This document shows positions 41,395 to 49,658 of a stretch of 64,000 nt of DNA, in pieces (the stretch's first letter is position 1; every line of letters begins with the position of its first letter). The position numbers were made by a program, and so were the translations under genes. Below the pieces are notes generated by a model, which saw nothing but the letters and a program-made list of their open reading frames with translations, did not search any database and was not told where the DNA came from. This stretch comes from JASGCL01 sp965203915 (lineage in GTDB: Bacteria > Pseudomonadota > Alphaproteobacteria > JASGCL01). The DNA lies in the NCBI GenBank assembly GCA_965203915.1, contig OZ241918.1, forward strand, positions 310,001 through 374,000, read 5' to 3'.

Positions 41395-42285
41395 ATGACC
41401 AGTCATCAACCCCGTATTTTTATCAGCCCCCTGGCCAAAAAATTGGCGCAAGAACGCGGGGTGGATATTGCGGGGTTGACGGGGTCGGGTCCCCACGGTC
41501 GTATTATTAAGGTCGATATTGAAAAGGCAGGAACGGGCGGCGCGCGCGGTGCGGCGGTTAATAACAACCTGGCCCCTATCAAATTGGATAGTAATTTTGA
41601 ACCACCATTCCAATTACAACCCTTGACGGCGATGCGCCGCGTCATAGCCGAGCGTTTGACTTTGTCCAAAACCACGGTGCCGCATTTTTATTTGACGGTT
41701 GATTGCGACCTAAGCCGTATCACCAGCCTGCGCCAAAAATGGCAAGAGATGGATAATATCAAGGTTTCTATCAACGACATTATTATCAAGGCACTTGCCA
41801 TGGCATGCCACAAAGTTCCCAACGCCAACGCTAGCTTCACCAAAGACGGCATCAAGGTTTTTCAATCGGTTGATATTGCGGTGGCGGTGGCGATAGAGGG
41901 CGGTTTGATAACCCCCATCGTGCGCCAAGCCGAAAGAAAATCTTTGCAGGCTATTTCCGCCGAAATGAAGTCGTTGGCGGGCAAGGCGCGCGAAGGAAAA
42001 TTAAAACCCGAAGAATACCAGGGCGGCACCATTTCGCTTTCCAATTTGGGAATGTTTGGCATCAAACAATTTGACGCGGTTATCAACCCACCTCAAGGGG
42101 CGATATTGGCGGTGGGGGCGGGGATTGAAACGCCCGTGGTGCGCGACGGGCGTGTGACGGTTGCCACCATCATGACCGCAACCCTGTCTTGCGATCATCG
42201 CGTGGTTGACGGGGCAATTGGCGCGCAATTGTTAAAATATTTTAAGCTGTATGTCGAAGACCCAGCCTTGATGTTTTTTTCATAA
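41395..42285 (+). CDS. pdhC: Pyruvate dehydrogenase E2 (acetyltransferase) lacking the lipoyl domain
   Basis: 296 residues. The peripheral subunit-binding domain is at the very start (about 5-40, ISPLAKKLAQERGVDI and GSGPHGRIIKVDI), then a short linker and the catalytic trimer-forming domain (LTAMRRVIAERL, SLSNLGMFGIKQFDAV) with active-site His268 and Asp272 in DHRVVDGA. Typical alphaproteobacterial E2 has 420-450 residues with a lipoyl domain in front. Only 40 bases separate it from the pdhB stop, so nothing is hidden upstream. The sequence is otherwise intact, so the enzyme should fold and pair with the lipoyl domain of PdhB. Confidence 0.94.
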   Translation: MTSHQPRIFISPLAKKLAQERGVDIAGLTGSGPHGRIIKVDIEKAGTGGARGAAVNNNLAPIKLDSNFEPPFQLQPLTAMRRVIAERLTLSKTTVPHFYLTVDCDLSRITSLRQKWQEMDNIKVSINDIIIKALAMACHKVPNANASFTKDGIKVFQSVDIAVAVAIEGGLITPIVRQAERKSLQAISAEMKSLAGKAREGKLKPEEYQGGTISLSNLGMFGIKQFDAVINPPQGAILAVGAGIETPVVRDGRVTVATIMTATLSCDHRVVDGAIGAQLLKYFKLYVEDPALMFFS

Positions 42286-42404
42286 TCCTATTTTTTTTTG
42301 CTAAAGGGTGTGCTAAGATAAACTTAACAAGAAATAATAAAGAAACAATGACAATGAATAAATATTTTATAAGTGGTGATAAAGAATCTCCCAACAGTTA
42401 ATGG

Positions 42405-42929
42405 ATGGGTGGGGGACAGCAAGCACCAATGGGTATATCAGAAACATTATTAGCCTTGCAAACGGGGATAATTTTTATATCGGTGGTGGTTGCTTGGTTA
42501 ACATTCAGGGACGCTCAAAAACACACCCGTTATACTTCCACCATCAATCAAATAACGGGGCAAAAATCTAACGAGAGGTTTATTGCGTCCTACTATGCTT
42601 ACCGTGATATGGTGAATGCAAATTTTGATTTTACGAATTTATTGAATATCAAAGATTATAAAGAAAAAAGACGTGACGTAAGTTATGTTCTTAATCATTA
42701 TGAATTCATTGCTTTATGTATTAAAAGGAAAGCATTCGATGAAAGGCTTTACAAAGAATTACAAGGTGATAACATCATAGACATGTATCATACAGCTCAA
42801 GGCTTCATCAAGGCTATTTGGCAGAAAGAAAAAAATACAAAAACATTTGAGGGTTTGGTATGGTTGATAGAAACAAAATGGTGTAAGGAATATGAAAATT
42901 ATAAGAGAGGATTAAAAGGAACAACATGA
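42405..42929 (+). CDS. DUF4760-like membrane-anchored protein inside the pdh operon
   Basis: 174 residues, or 166 if translation starts at the ATG at 42429. One N-terminal transmembrane segment (TGIIFISVVVAWLTF) is followed by a helical cytoplasmic domain with VLNHYEFIALCIKRKAFDE, the pattern of DUF4760 proteins, whose function is unknown. It is clearly more A/T-rich than the pdh genes and separates pdhC from lpd; its TGA overlaps the lpd ATG (ATGA at 42926-42929), so lpd is likely coupled to it. A small 17-codon open frame precedes it at about 42348. Confidence 0.65.
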   Translation: MGGGQQAPMGISETLLALQTGIIFISVVVAWLTFRDAQKHTRYTSTINQITGQKSNERFIASYYAYRDMVNANFDFTNLLNIKDYKEKRRDVSYVLNHYEFIALCIKRKAFDERLYKELQGDNIIDMYHTAQGFIKAIWQKEKNTKTFEGLVWLIETKWCKEYENYKRGLKGTT

Positions 42930-44329
42930 GTGATTTTGATTTGATAATTATTGGCGCGGGGCCTGGGGGCTACGTTGCCGCCATTCGCGCCGCGCAATTA
43001 AAATTAAAAGTCGCAGTGGTCGAGTCCAACCATTTGGGTGGCATATGCCTTAATTGGGGTTGCATCCCCACCAAGGCGTTGTTACGTTCGAGCGAGGTTT
43101 TACGCCTTACCAAACATGGTAAAGATTTTGGCGTCATCGCCGACAATGTCAAACCCGATATGCAGGCGATGATAAACCGTTCGCGCGGCGTGGCCGATAA
43201 ATTATCGCAAGGCGTTGCCTATTTGCTGAAAAAAAATGGGGTGGAGGTTATTAATGGCTACGCAAGCTTGGCGGGCGGCACCGTGGGTAATCGGCAAGTA
43301 TCGGTTAAGATGGCGAGCGGCGTAAAAAATATTAGCGCGAAGAATGTCATCCTTGCCACGGGTGCCAGGCCGAAGGAGATAAAGGGTTTTGAAACCGACG
43401 GGGTGATGGTGTGGCATTACAAACACGCCCTTAAGCCACCCAAAAAACCAAAAACCATGATTATCTTGGGCAGTGGCGCCATTGGTATCGAGTTCGCAAG
43501 TTTTTACAATGAAATTGGTGTGAAGGTAACCGTGGTGGAATTGCTGCCAAGGATTTTACCGCAAGAGGATGCAGAGATTTCCGCCATGGCAGAAAAAATG
43601 TTGGCGGCCCAAGGCATTACCTTTAAAACAAATTGCACCGCCGAAAAATTGACCAAGGATGCCAATGGCGTTGCCTTGCATGTGAAAACCAAAACGGGGG
43701 TCGAAAAATTGGAAGCCGAAGTGTTGTTGTCGGCGGTGGGTATAACCGCCAACAGCGAAAATATTGGTTTAGAAAAAACGGCGATAAAAACCGACCGTGG
43801 ATTTGTTGTCACCAACGAATGGGCGGAAACGGCGGAGGCGGGGATTTACGCCATCGGCGATTTGGGTTCGCCCCCGTGGTTGGCGCATAAGGCCGAACAT
43901 GAAGGGGTGATAGCCGTGGAACATATGGCCAAGGTGAAAGACATCCACCCCCTTAACAAAGGAAATATTCCCAGTTGCACCTATTGCCACCCCCAGGTGG
44001 CCTCGGTCGGTTTGACCGAAGAAAAAGCCAAAGAAAAAGGCTTGGCGGTAAAAATTGGTCGCTTCCCATTTCAAGCCAATGGTAAGGCCATCGCCCTGGG
44101 CGAGGCGCAAGGCATGGTTAAAACAATTTTTGACGCCAAAACGGGCGAATTGTTGGGGGCGCATTTGATAGGAACCGAGGTCACCGAATTGATTCACAGT
44201 TTCACCCTGTCGCGTGTTTTGGAAACCACCGAAGCCGAATTCATCCATACCATTTTCCCACACCCAACCTTGTCGGAAATGATCCACGAATCGGTTATGT
44301 CGGCTTTTGGTCGCGCCATTCATATCTAA
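42926..44329 (+). CDS. lpd: Dihydrolipoamide dehydrogenase (E3)
   Basis: 467-residue flavoprotein that reoxidises dihydrolipoyl groups with NAD. FAD loop IIIGAGPGGYVAAI (7-20), redox disulphide Cys41/Cys46 in GGICLNWGCIPTK, NAD loop ILGSGAIGIEFASF, and the C-terminal active-site base in FPHPTLSEMIHE. There is no N-terminal lipoyl domain, unlike the E3 of some bacteria, so it does not make up for the missing one on E2. AAAAGGAACAAC precedes the ATG. Confidence 0.96.
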   Translation: MSDFDLIIIGAGPGGYVAAIRAAQLKLKVAVVESNHLGGICLNWGCIPTKALLRSSEVLRLTKHGKDFGVIADNVKPDMQAMINRSRGVADKLSQGVAYLLKKNGVEVINGYASLAGGTVGNRQVSVKMASGVKNISAKNVILATGARPKEIKGFETDGVMVWHYKHALKPPKKPKTMIILGSGAIGIEFASFYNEIGVKVTVVELLPRILPQEDAEISAMAEKMLAAQGITFKTNCTAEKLTKDANGVALHVKTKTGVEKLEAEVLLSAVGITANSENIGLEKTAIKTDRGFVVTNEWAETAEAGIYAIGDLGSPPWLAHKAEHEGVIAVEHMAKVKDIHPLNKGNIPSCTYCHPQVASVGLTEEKAKEKGLAVKIGRFPFQANGKAIALGEAQGMVKTIFDAKTGELLGAHLIGTEVTELIHSFTLSRVLETTEAEFIHTIFPHPTLSEMIHESVMSAFGRAIHI

Positions 44330-44414
44330 AATATTTTTTATTAACACGCGGGGCGATTGTTGATTGCAATGTTGGCGGCGGCGGTGCTACGTTGTGAAAA
44401 AAAATAACGCGCTC

Positions 44415-45431
44415 ATGATTACAATGAATAGAAAAAAAACCACGGATAAATTTGCGATAAAAAACCGACAAGCGATTGCGCAAGGTTTCTGGCGAATGGC
44501 GGGGCGGGGCCTGTTGGTGGGTTGTTTGACTTTCGGTATGACGGCGGTGCCGTCCATATCCCACGCCGATGGCTATCAACAAACTATTTCAGCGTTGGGC
44601 GGTTATTATAAATATAACGAAGTCAAAGCCGATGGATCATTTTTTATTTCTCACACGGGGCCTATGTTCGGGGTTAATTATGTGGGGCGGTATCATTTCG
44701 GGGTGACCAAATCGGGGTTGGGTTACGTTGGGCCTGACATAACATTATATGGCGGTTCGTTGTATTACCATTCTAACGGCACGGGTGAATTTACTGGCTC
44801 CAGCCATATTTTGGTCGACGTCCGCATCCTTCTCGCCTACGGTTTTAAACTTGCCAATTATCATCATATCAATTTGTTGAGCGGTTTTTCCTATCGCTTT
44901 ACTGGCAATTATGACGCTGGCAAAATAAGCAGCACGGGGGCATCCGCCTATAACCGCGAAAATCATTTGGGCTACATGCCGTTCGGCGGGGCGTATGTGT
45001 ATGACGATGGCAAATTTTTGTTTGGTTTGGCGGCGGAATATGACCTTGTTCTGGGCGGGTTACAATCAACTTATTTTCAACCCGTTGGGGTGATGCGCAC
45101 GGGGCTACAAATTAATACATTTGGAAATACCAACAGCGCGAAACCTTTCCAAACCCGACAAACGGTTGGCTATGGGGCCAGGGGCAGCATGACCCTTGGC
45201 TATAACAATTGGCGGGTGGAACCATTTTTTAATTATTGGGATATTGGCAAGAGCGATGAAGCAGTCTACCAGCTAGCTTGCTATGACGCCGTTGACATTT
45301 CAACGCGTGTGGCATGCACGGGCGGTCAGGTGGTTGCTGACGGCACGGGGTTGGGAAAATTGGTGGTCCGATATTCCGAACCCGCCAATTATACTATCGA
45401 AGCGGGCTTAAAGCTCGGTTATATTTTTTAA
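44415..45431 (+). CDS. Outer-membrane beta-barrel protein, family 1 paralogue c
   Basis: 338 residues from the ATG at 44415 (the ATG at 44424 is an alternative). The signal peptide has a long basic start, core GLLVGCLTFGMTAV and cut near ISHA. Strands shared with the 20.4-kb protein include GGYYKYNEVKADG, GRYHFGVTKS, YVGPDITLYGGSLYYH, YNRENHLGYMPFGG, AAEYDLVLGGLQ and the ending TIEAGLKLGYIF. It is downstream of lpd but has a gap of 85 bp and probably its own promoter. Confidence 0.8.
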   Translation: MITMNRKKTTDKFAIKNRQAIAQGFWRMAGRGLLVGCLTFGMTAVPSISHADGYQQTISALGGYYKYNEVKADGSFFISHTGPMFGVNYVGRYHFGVTKSGLGYVGPDITLYGGSLYYHSNGTGEFTGSSHILVDVRILLAYGFKLANYHHINLLSGFSYRFTGNYDAGKISSTGASAYNRENHLGYMPFGGAYVYDDGKFLFGLAAEYDLVLGGLQSTYFQPVGVMRTGLQINTFGNTNSAKPFQTRQTVGYGARGSMTLGYNNWRVEPFFNYWDIGKSDEAVYQLACYDAVDISTRVACTGGQVVADGTGLGKLVVRYSEPANYTIEAGLKLGYIF

Positions 45432-45562
45432 CCGCAACCATCGCACCGCGCGGCTCGCGTTGTAACGGGCGTTGTAACGGCGCATCGCCAAATTATTTCC
45501 AACCGCGCCGATTTACCGCACGCAAAGCGCGCGATGGCTTTTAAATCAATTATATTATTTAG

Positions 45563-45591
45563 CTGTTATTATTATTTTTTCTTATTATAAT
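45563..45591 (+). promoter_or_regulatory. Array promoter 1 (gene A)
   Basis: CTGTTA (45563-45568), 17-bp spacer, TATAAT (45586-45591). The surrounding A/T-rich segment, including TTATTATT runs, is repeated before genes B and C. Confidence 0.55.
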
Positions 45592-45609
45592 AGTTTTGAG
45601 AAAAAAATC

Positions 45610-46440
45610 ATGGGGGATTTCGGGCATTCACTTATTGGCGTGTATTTGAAACAATCCATGGCCTTATGGGTTAATACTGTTCCCGTTTTTTTGATTTTGT
45701 TGTTTGCTTTTGCAAAACTTAGGCAACGGTGCAGGCAAGGGATTATAAAAAGCAAAGCTAGCTTTCATTTCGCAGTCTTCATACGTATGGTGGTTGCATT
45801 AACGGTGATAAACCTGCCTTTACCCCTTATCCTGCATTGGGATGATAATATAAGATTATTCTATGGCGCGGTTACAGGCTTTGCAGGCTTGCTTATATTT
45901 TTTTCAACTATAAAATCATTCAATCATCAATATACTGATGTTGGTGAAGTGATGGTTGACGGCATCAATTGCAGAAAAATTCTTGCCGTTACGGAAATAG
46001 TCCTTGGCACCCTATCATTTCTTATGATGGATAAATCCCTTGATAGATTTTTTTATTTTATGTTTGCCGCCATTTTCACTTTGCCCATGTTTTTACGGGT
46101 TTTTCGGTCAAAAAATTATAGCAACAATGATGATTTTGACGAAGCGGTAAACAACCCAAAAAATGATAGCAACAATGATGAATTTGGCGAAGTGGTATAT
46201 GATTCAGAAAATGATGGCAACCATGATGATTTTGACCAAATGGTGAATAATTCAGAAAATGATAGCAACAACGAGGCTTTCGAGGAAGCAATGAACAATG
46301 AAGCCAACCCCAGGAAAGAAATAATAGCAAAGATAATAAGAAGGGAAATAAAGAATTTTATATGGATTTGGGTAGGCATGCCACTGATGGCGATGTTTCT
46401 AAGCGCGTTCTTGGTGGCGTTTTTGGTTATCAATTTCTAA
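45610..46440 (+). CDS. Array small membrane protein A, with a 16-residue repeat insert
   Basis: 276 residues; family not recognised. Hydrophobic helices near 17-36, 53-74 and 82-101, two more at 125-140 and 147-163, then a charged Asn/Asp-rich insert of four 16-residue repeats (169-232), and a final helix 250-276. The motif RQGIIKSKASFHFAV after the first helix is shared with proteins B, C, E and F. It is the longest member, with the extra helices and the repeat insert absent from the others. Together with C and F it forms a subgroup whose last segment has a W followed by PLxA (WVGMPLMAMFL here). Confidence 0.72.
   Translation: MGDFGHSLIGVYLKQSMALWVNTVPVFLILLFAFAKLRQRCRQGIIKSKASFHFAVFIRMVVALTVINLPLPLILHWDDNIRLFYGAVTGFAGLLIFFSTIKSFNHQYTDVGEVMVDGINCRKILAVTEIVLGTLSFLMMDKSLDRFFYFMFAAIFTLPMFLRVFRSKNYSNNDDFDEAVNNPKNDSNNDEFGEVVYDSENDGNHDDFDQMVNNSENDSNNEAFEEAMNNEANPRKEIIAKIIRREIKNFIWIWVGMPLMAMFLSAFLVAFLVINF
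46114..46305 (+). repeat. Four 48-bp in-frame repeats inside gene A
   Basis: Codons 169-232 form four units of 16 residues of the type NDSNNDEFGEVVYDSE, alternating Asn/Asp/Ser with a DDFDEAV-like core. The DNA units (AATGATAGCAACAATGATGA type) are still alike, which implies recent expansion by slippage. Confidence 0.9.
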
Positions 46441-46462
46441 TAATAAATAAACACATCGAGCT

Positions 46463-46554
46463 ATGGTTTTTAATCCCCTTCTTTACCCTGACCAGCGGAA
46501 CAGCCCCACGCCTAGGCCCCGCCGATTTGCCGCCCATCGCAGGCGGGTTTTTTT
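46463..46554 (+). pseudogene. Scar 1: 5' fragment of gene D, now a terminator
   Basis: From ATG 46463, 17 codons match the start of gene D (MVFNPLLYPDQRNSPTP) almost exactly at DNA level; an extra base then shifts the frame, and similarity stops at about 46534. The end has become an intrinsic terminator: CCGCC (46530-46534), CATCGCA loop, GGCGG (46542-46546), then a T run. It ends the transcript of gene A. Confidence 0.82.
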
Positions 46555-46573
46555 AATGTATTATATTAATTAG

Positions 46574-46602
46574 TTGTTATTATTATTATTTCGTATTAAA
46601 AT
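46574..46602 (+). promoter_or_regulatory. Array promoter 2 (gene B)
   Basis: TTGTTA (46574-46579), 17-bp spacer, TAAAAT (46597-46602); the same sequence context as before gene C. Confidence 0.55.
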
Positions 46603-46618
46603 AGCATTGAGTAAAGAC

Positions 46619-47170
46619 ATGCAAAGTATATTTTCTTCAATTTTAGAATATATTAAAATGGTTTTCGGCTATTCGTGGGTGTTGGCTATAATAATTCCTG
46701 CATTGCTCTTCGTATTTGCAATTAACAAAATTGGTCAATGGCGTAAAAACGGTATTATAAAAAGCAGGGGTATTTTTAACCTGGCTATCGCACTGTTGGC
46801 GGTGGTCATGGTGGTGGGTTTGAGCATCATGCAGATATTTCCCTATATGAATTCTTGGCTTCATTTTGTGGCATTTTTGGTTTTTATAGCTGTCTTGTTT
46901 TTTGGTTGGTTTATATTTCGGTTTGTTAAATCAAAAAACCTTCATGGTAAGAAGGATGCGATTGGCGGACATCTGCAAAATGCCTATGAAGCTACTATCA
47001 ACGAATTTACATTATTTTTTATAATTAGCGGCCCCATCATTGCCTATTTTTTTCTCATGATCCCTTTTGAAAAAAACAATTCGGCAATTGCCTATTTATT
47101 TCCAATAATTATTTTGGGAATAGCAATAATTATCACTAAGTTTTTTAATCTCTTTAAGCTCTTTAAATAA
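46619..47170 (+). CDS. Array small membrane protein B
   Basis: 183 residues from the ATG at 46619, just after GAGTAAAG; the open frame extends 15 codons upstream through the promoter, so those are not translated. Four hydrophobic helices (about 17-35, 53-72, 80-100, 125-145, the last followed by one more at 155-172). The shared motif is RKNGIIKSRGIFNLAI. It pairs with E as a subgroup (DAIGGHLQNAYEATINEF and SGPIIAYFFLMI against DKIDERLQNDYKDEIKQF and AGPIGVFLFLII). Function unknown. Confidence 0.72.
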   Translation: MQSIFSSILEYIKMVFGYSWVLAIIIPALLFVFAINKIGQWRKNGIIKSRGIFNLAIALLAVVMVVGLSIMQIFPYMNSWLHFVAFLVFIAVLFFGWFIFRFVKSKNLHGKKDAIGGHLQNAYEATINEFTLFFIISGPIIAYFFLMIPFEKNNSAIAYLFPIIILGIAIIITKFFNLFKLFK

Positions 47171-47184
47171 AAACAAATCGCCCC

Positions 47185-47275
47185 ATGGTTTTTAATCCCC
47201 TTCTTTACCCTGACCAGCGGAACAGCCCCGCGCTTAGGCCCCGCCGATTTGCCGCCCATCGCAGGCGATTTTTTT
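47185..47275 (+). pseudogene. Scar 2: 5' fragment of gene D, now a terminator
   Basis: ATG 47185 and the next 16 codons match the start of gene D; the frame is then broken as in scar 1. Terminator hairpin CGCC (47253-47256), loop CATCGCA, GGCG (47264-47267), then ATTTTTTT. Scars 1 and 2 are nearly identical over 160 bases including the downstream promoter, so one was copied from the other. Confidence 0.82.
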
Positions 47276-47294
47276 AATGTATTATATTATTTAG

Positions 47295-47323
47295 TTGTTA
47301 TTATTATTTTTTCGTATTAAAAT
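47295..47323 (+). promoter_or_regulatory. Array promoter 3 (gene C and D)
   Basis: TTGTTA (47295-47300), 17-bp spacer, TAAAAT (47318-47323). No terminator lies between genes C and D, so this promoter probably drives C, D and E together. Confidence 0.55.
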
Positions 47324-47339
47324 AGCATTGAGTAAAGAT

Positions 47340-47828
47340 ATGAATTATTTTCTAATTGACCAACCCATTTGGGACTTGCTGCTTATAGTAATTCCTTCCC
47401 TTATGTTGCGATTTGGGATGGCAAAAACGAGGCAATGGTGCAGGAATGGCATTATAAAAAGCAAAGGTATTTTTAATTTAATCACCCTCATGCTGATTAT
47501 CGCGGTGGTTGTACCAACAGCTAGCTTGTTTATATTGTTATTCAATAGAACCTATTCCCCTCATGGCGTGATAATAACAGCAGCGGTTATTGGTTTGGTT
47601 TTGTTTTTGGCCGCTATACAATCACCCAATGATAATAGCGATGCTAATGTTGATGAAGCGGTTACTAATAAAAATAACCGTAGAAAAGAAGCCATAACGA
47701 ATATATTAAAAACGCAAATGCAATCTTATATGTGGTGGGGGATTATCCCATTATTAGCGACCATCCTTACAGTAACCCTAGGCATGATTGTGTGGATACT
47801 CATAGTTCTTGATGAATCTGGTAAATAA
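47340..47828 (+). CDS. Array small membrane protein C
   Basis: 162 residues from the ATG at 47340 (GAGTAAAG precedes it). Helices near 10-25, 46-68, 74-92 and a C-terminal one at 130-158. Shared motif CRNGIIKSKGIFNLITLM. A short Asn/Asp stretch (SPNDNSDANVDEAV) sits where protein A has its repeats, and RRKEAITNILKTQMQSYMWW then PLLATILTV matches A and F. Gene D begins 26 bases after its stop. Confidence 0.72.
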   Translation: MNYFLIDQPIWDLLLIVIPSLMLRFGMAKTRQWCRNGIIKSKGIFNLITLMLIIAVVVPTASLFILLFNRTYSPHGVIITAAVIGLVLFLAAIQSPNDNSDANVDEAVTNKNNRRKEAITNILKTQMQSYMWWGIIPLLATILTVTLGMIVWILIVLDESGK

Positions 47829-47854
47829 AATACTAGGCAAAAAAACATCGACCC

Positions 47855-49654
47855 ATGGTTTTTAATCCCCTCCTTTATCCTGACCAGCGGAATAGCCCCA
47901 CGCCCAACCCCGCCGATTTGCCGCCGCGCGAACGACCACTGGATAGTATTAACCCTGATTGGAAAATACCCAATTGGTCCGATTGGCAATTGCCATCACC
48001 ATCCACCTGGTCATTACCATCACCATCCACCTGGTCATTACCATCCTTGCCCAGCTGGCAACCATCAACGAATCCCGCCAATTTACCACCCGTGGAACGT
48101 CCGCTTGATAGCACCAGCAGTTGGCCATTCCCCACCCAAATACCATTGCCCATCCAATTGCCACCGCAAGATAATGTGCGTAATGGTCGCGGTCTGACTT
48201 ATGGCAGTGGGCTAAATGGTGAAACAATATATACTGGTTGGGGAACAATTACGAAATATTATAATATAATTAGCAACTTTGTTTCACCAGAAGTTCCCAA
48301 AGCGCAATATCTTGGTTACCTTATTCACGAAAATTTTCCTCAATATTATGATACCTATGCAAATGCAGTTGGCATAGCGCAGCAGAGTTGCCAAGTCATA
48401 GAGAGTCATGTGAACCTTAAAACTTTAGGAGACAAACTAGATCAAGCAAGAAACGGGTTACAAGTTTTAAAATGGGCAGGAAAAGCATTTTCCATAGTAG
48501 AGCCCCTTGCAAAATTTGTTGAACCGTTTGACCGCCCACTGCGTGTTCTCGGCACAGCGACCGACATAACCGAGGCTATCTGCAAAGACGTCCAAAATAC
48601 AACTTTGACCGATTTTGATAGGGACACCAATTTTTTTACCAGCAATTTGTATGACGACCAAGCCAACACCGCTTTGACGCGGGGTTATGCAAGCATTTAT
48701 ATACAATTGCTACAAAGCCATGGCTGGCTTTATGATTCTGACAAATTAACCAAAGAGCAACAGGAAGGGATGGACGCCGCCGCCATGGCGAAATTACGCA
48801 CCTACCTTCCTCAATTTGCCAATGTTGAAGATGACTTAACATCATTATATGTGCAAAAATCCCACGAGCAAGCTGCATCCTTTGTCGACCATAATAAGGA
48901 AGACCTTCTCAATTTTGCCATAGATGATATCAATACCGATTTTATCACACAACAATTTTCAGAATTGGTGGTGATTCCTGACCACCCAGCTATTTGGACA
49001 GAAAGTCGCCCAGGGGATTTTATGTTAAAAAATATTAACCAGCCAGATATTGCCATAGCCTGGTTCCAAGCCGACGACAGCGATAACCAATTTATCAGTT
49101 ATAATATTGATGGCGATGATTCGCATTATTTCAGCATTGATAGCGATACTGGCCTTCTCTCCATTCGTGGTGTTATTGACCCCGCGGCTGACAACCACGA
49201 CAACCATTATACCATTTTGGTGCATGCCCATAGTTACGGTGGCACCACCCCGCTTAATGCCCCCGCGGCAGAAATCACCCAATTGTTTATTTTATCAATG
49301 GTGGATAATTGGACTGACTTCTTCCCCACTTGGGCAATGACCCCAACCGCAACCTTGACCGTGGATGAAAGCACCGACGCCAATGTTTCGCTCGCCCAGT
49401 TTCAGGCAACGCCAAGCAGTATTTATTTTAATTGGGGTATTCAATATTCTATTGATTCTGGGCTAGGAAACCATGATAAGGATTATTTTGCGATTGACGG
49501 CAATGGACAATTATCATTCATCAGCCCGCCCGATTATCAATCCGAACATGGAGCATTTTATTCTATTTCGGTTTTTGCAACCTGCGGCCCTATGGGCGTA
49601 TATGGCCTGCATGAAAATTTGGTGATTCGCGTGCAGGACATAATTGGTTTATAA
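47855..49654 (+). CDS. Array large protein D: Pro/Trp-rich start and two cadherin-like segments
   Basis: 599 residues; no family recognised as a whole. Residues 1-100 are low-complexity, with PADLPPRERPLDS repeated as PANLPPVERPLDS (19-31, 74-86) and PSPSTWSL repeats at 47-68. The middle (130-370) is mostly helical, with KSHEQAASFVDHNKEDLL. Residues about 398-482 and 500-598 look like cadherin-type beta sandwiches (YNIDGDDSHYFSIDSDTGLL and YSIDSGLGNHDKDYFAIDGN, Asp-rich as if binding calcium). There is no signal peptide, so export would need another route (for example type I secretion) or it stays inside. ATG context is CCCATGG. Three scars of lost copies lie in the array. E begins four bases after the stop. 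Confidence 0.72.
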   Translation: MVFNPLLYPDQRNSPTPNPADLPPRERPLDSINPDWKIPNWSDWQLPSPSTWSLPSPSTWSLPSLPSWQPSTNPANLPPVERPLDSTSSWPFPTQIPLPIQLPPQDNVRNGRGLTYGSGLNGETIYTGWGTITKYYNIISNFVSPEVPKAQYLGYLIHENFPQYYDTYANAVGIAQQSCQVIESHVNLKTLGDKLDQARNGLQVLKWAGKAFSIVEPLAKFVEPFDRPLRVLGTATDITEAICKDVQNTTLTDFDRDTNFFTSNLYDDQANTALTRGYASIYIQLLQSHGWLYDSDKLTKEQQEGMDAAAMAKLRTYLPQFANVEDDLTSLYVQKSHEQAASFVDHNKEDLLNFAIDDINTDFITQQFSELVVIPDHPAIWTESRPGDFMLKNINQPDIAIAWFQADDSDNQFISYNIDGDDSHYFSIDSDTGLLSIRGVIDPAADNHDNHYTILVHAHSYGGTTPLNAPAAEITQLFILSMVDNWTDFFPTWAMTPTATLTVDESTDANVSLAQFQATPSSIYFNWGIQYSIDSGLGNHDKDYFAIDGNGQLSFISPPDYQSEHGAFYSISVFATCGPMGVYGLHENLVIRVQDIIGL

Positions 49655-49658
49655 CAAC

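Noticed and set aside
46574..46618. Upstream extension of gene B (and of C at 47295-47339)
   Set aside because: The extra codons (LLLLFRIKIALSKD-like) are produced by the conserved promoter sequence; the ATG after GAGTAAAG is shared by both genes.
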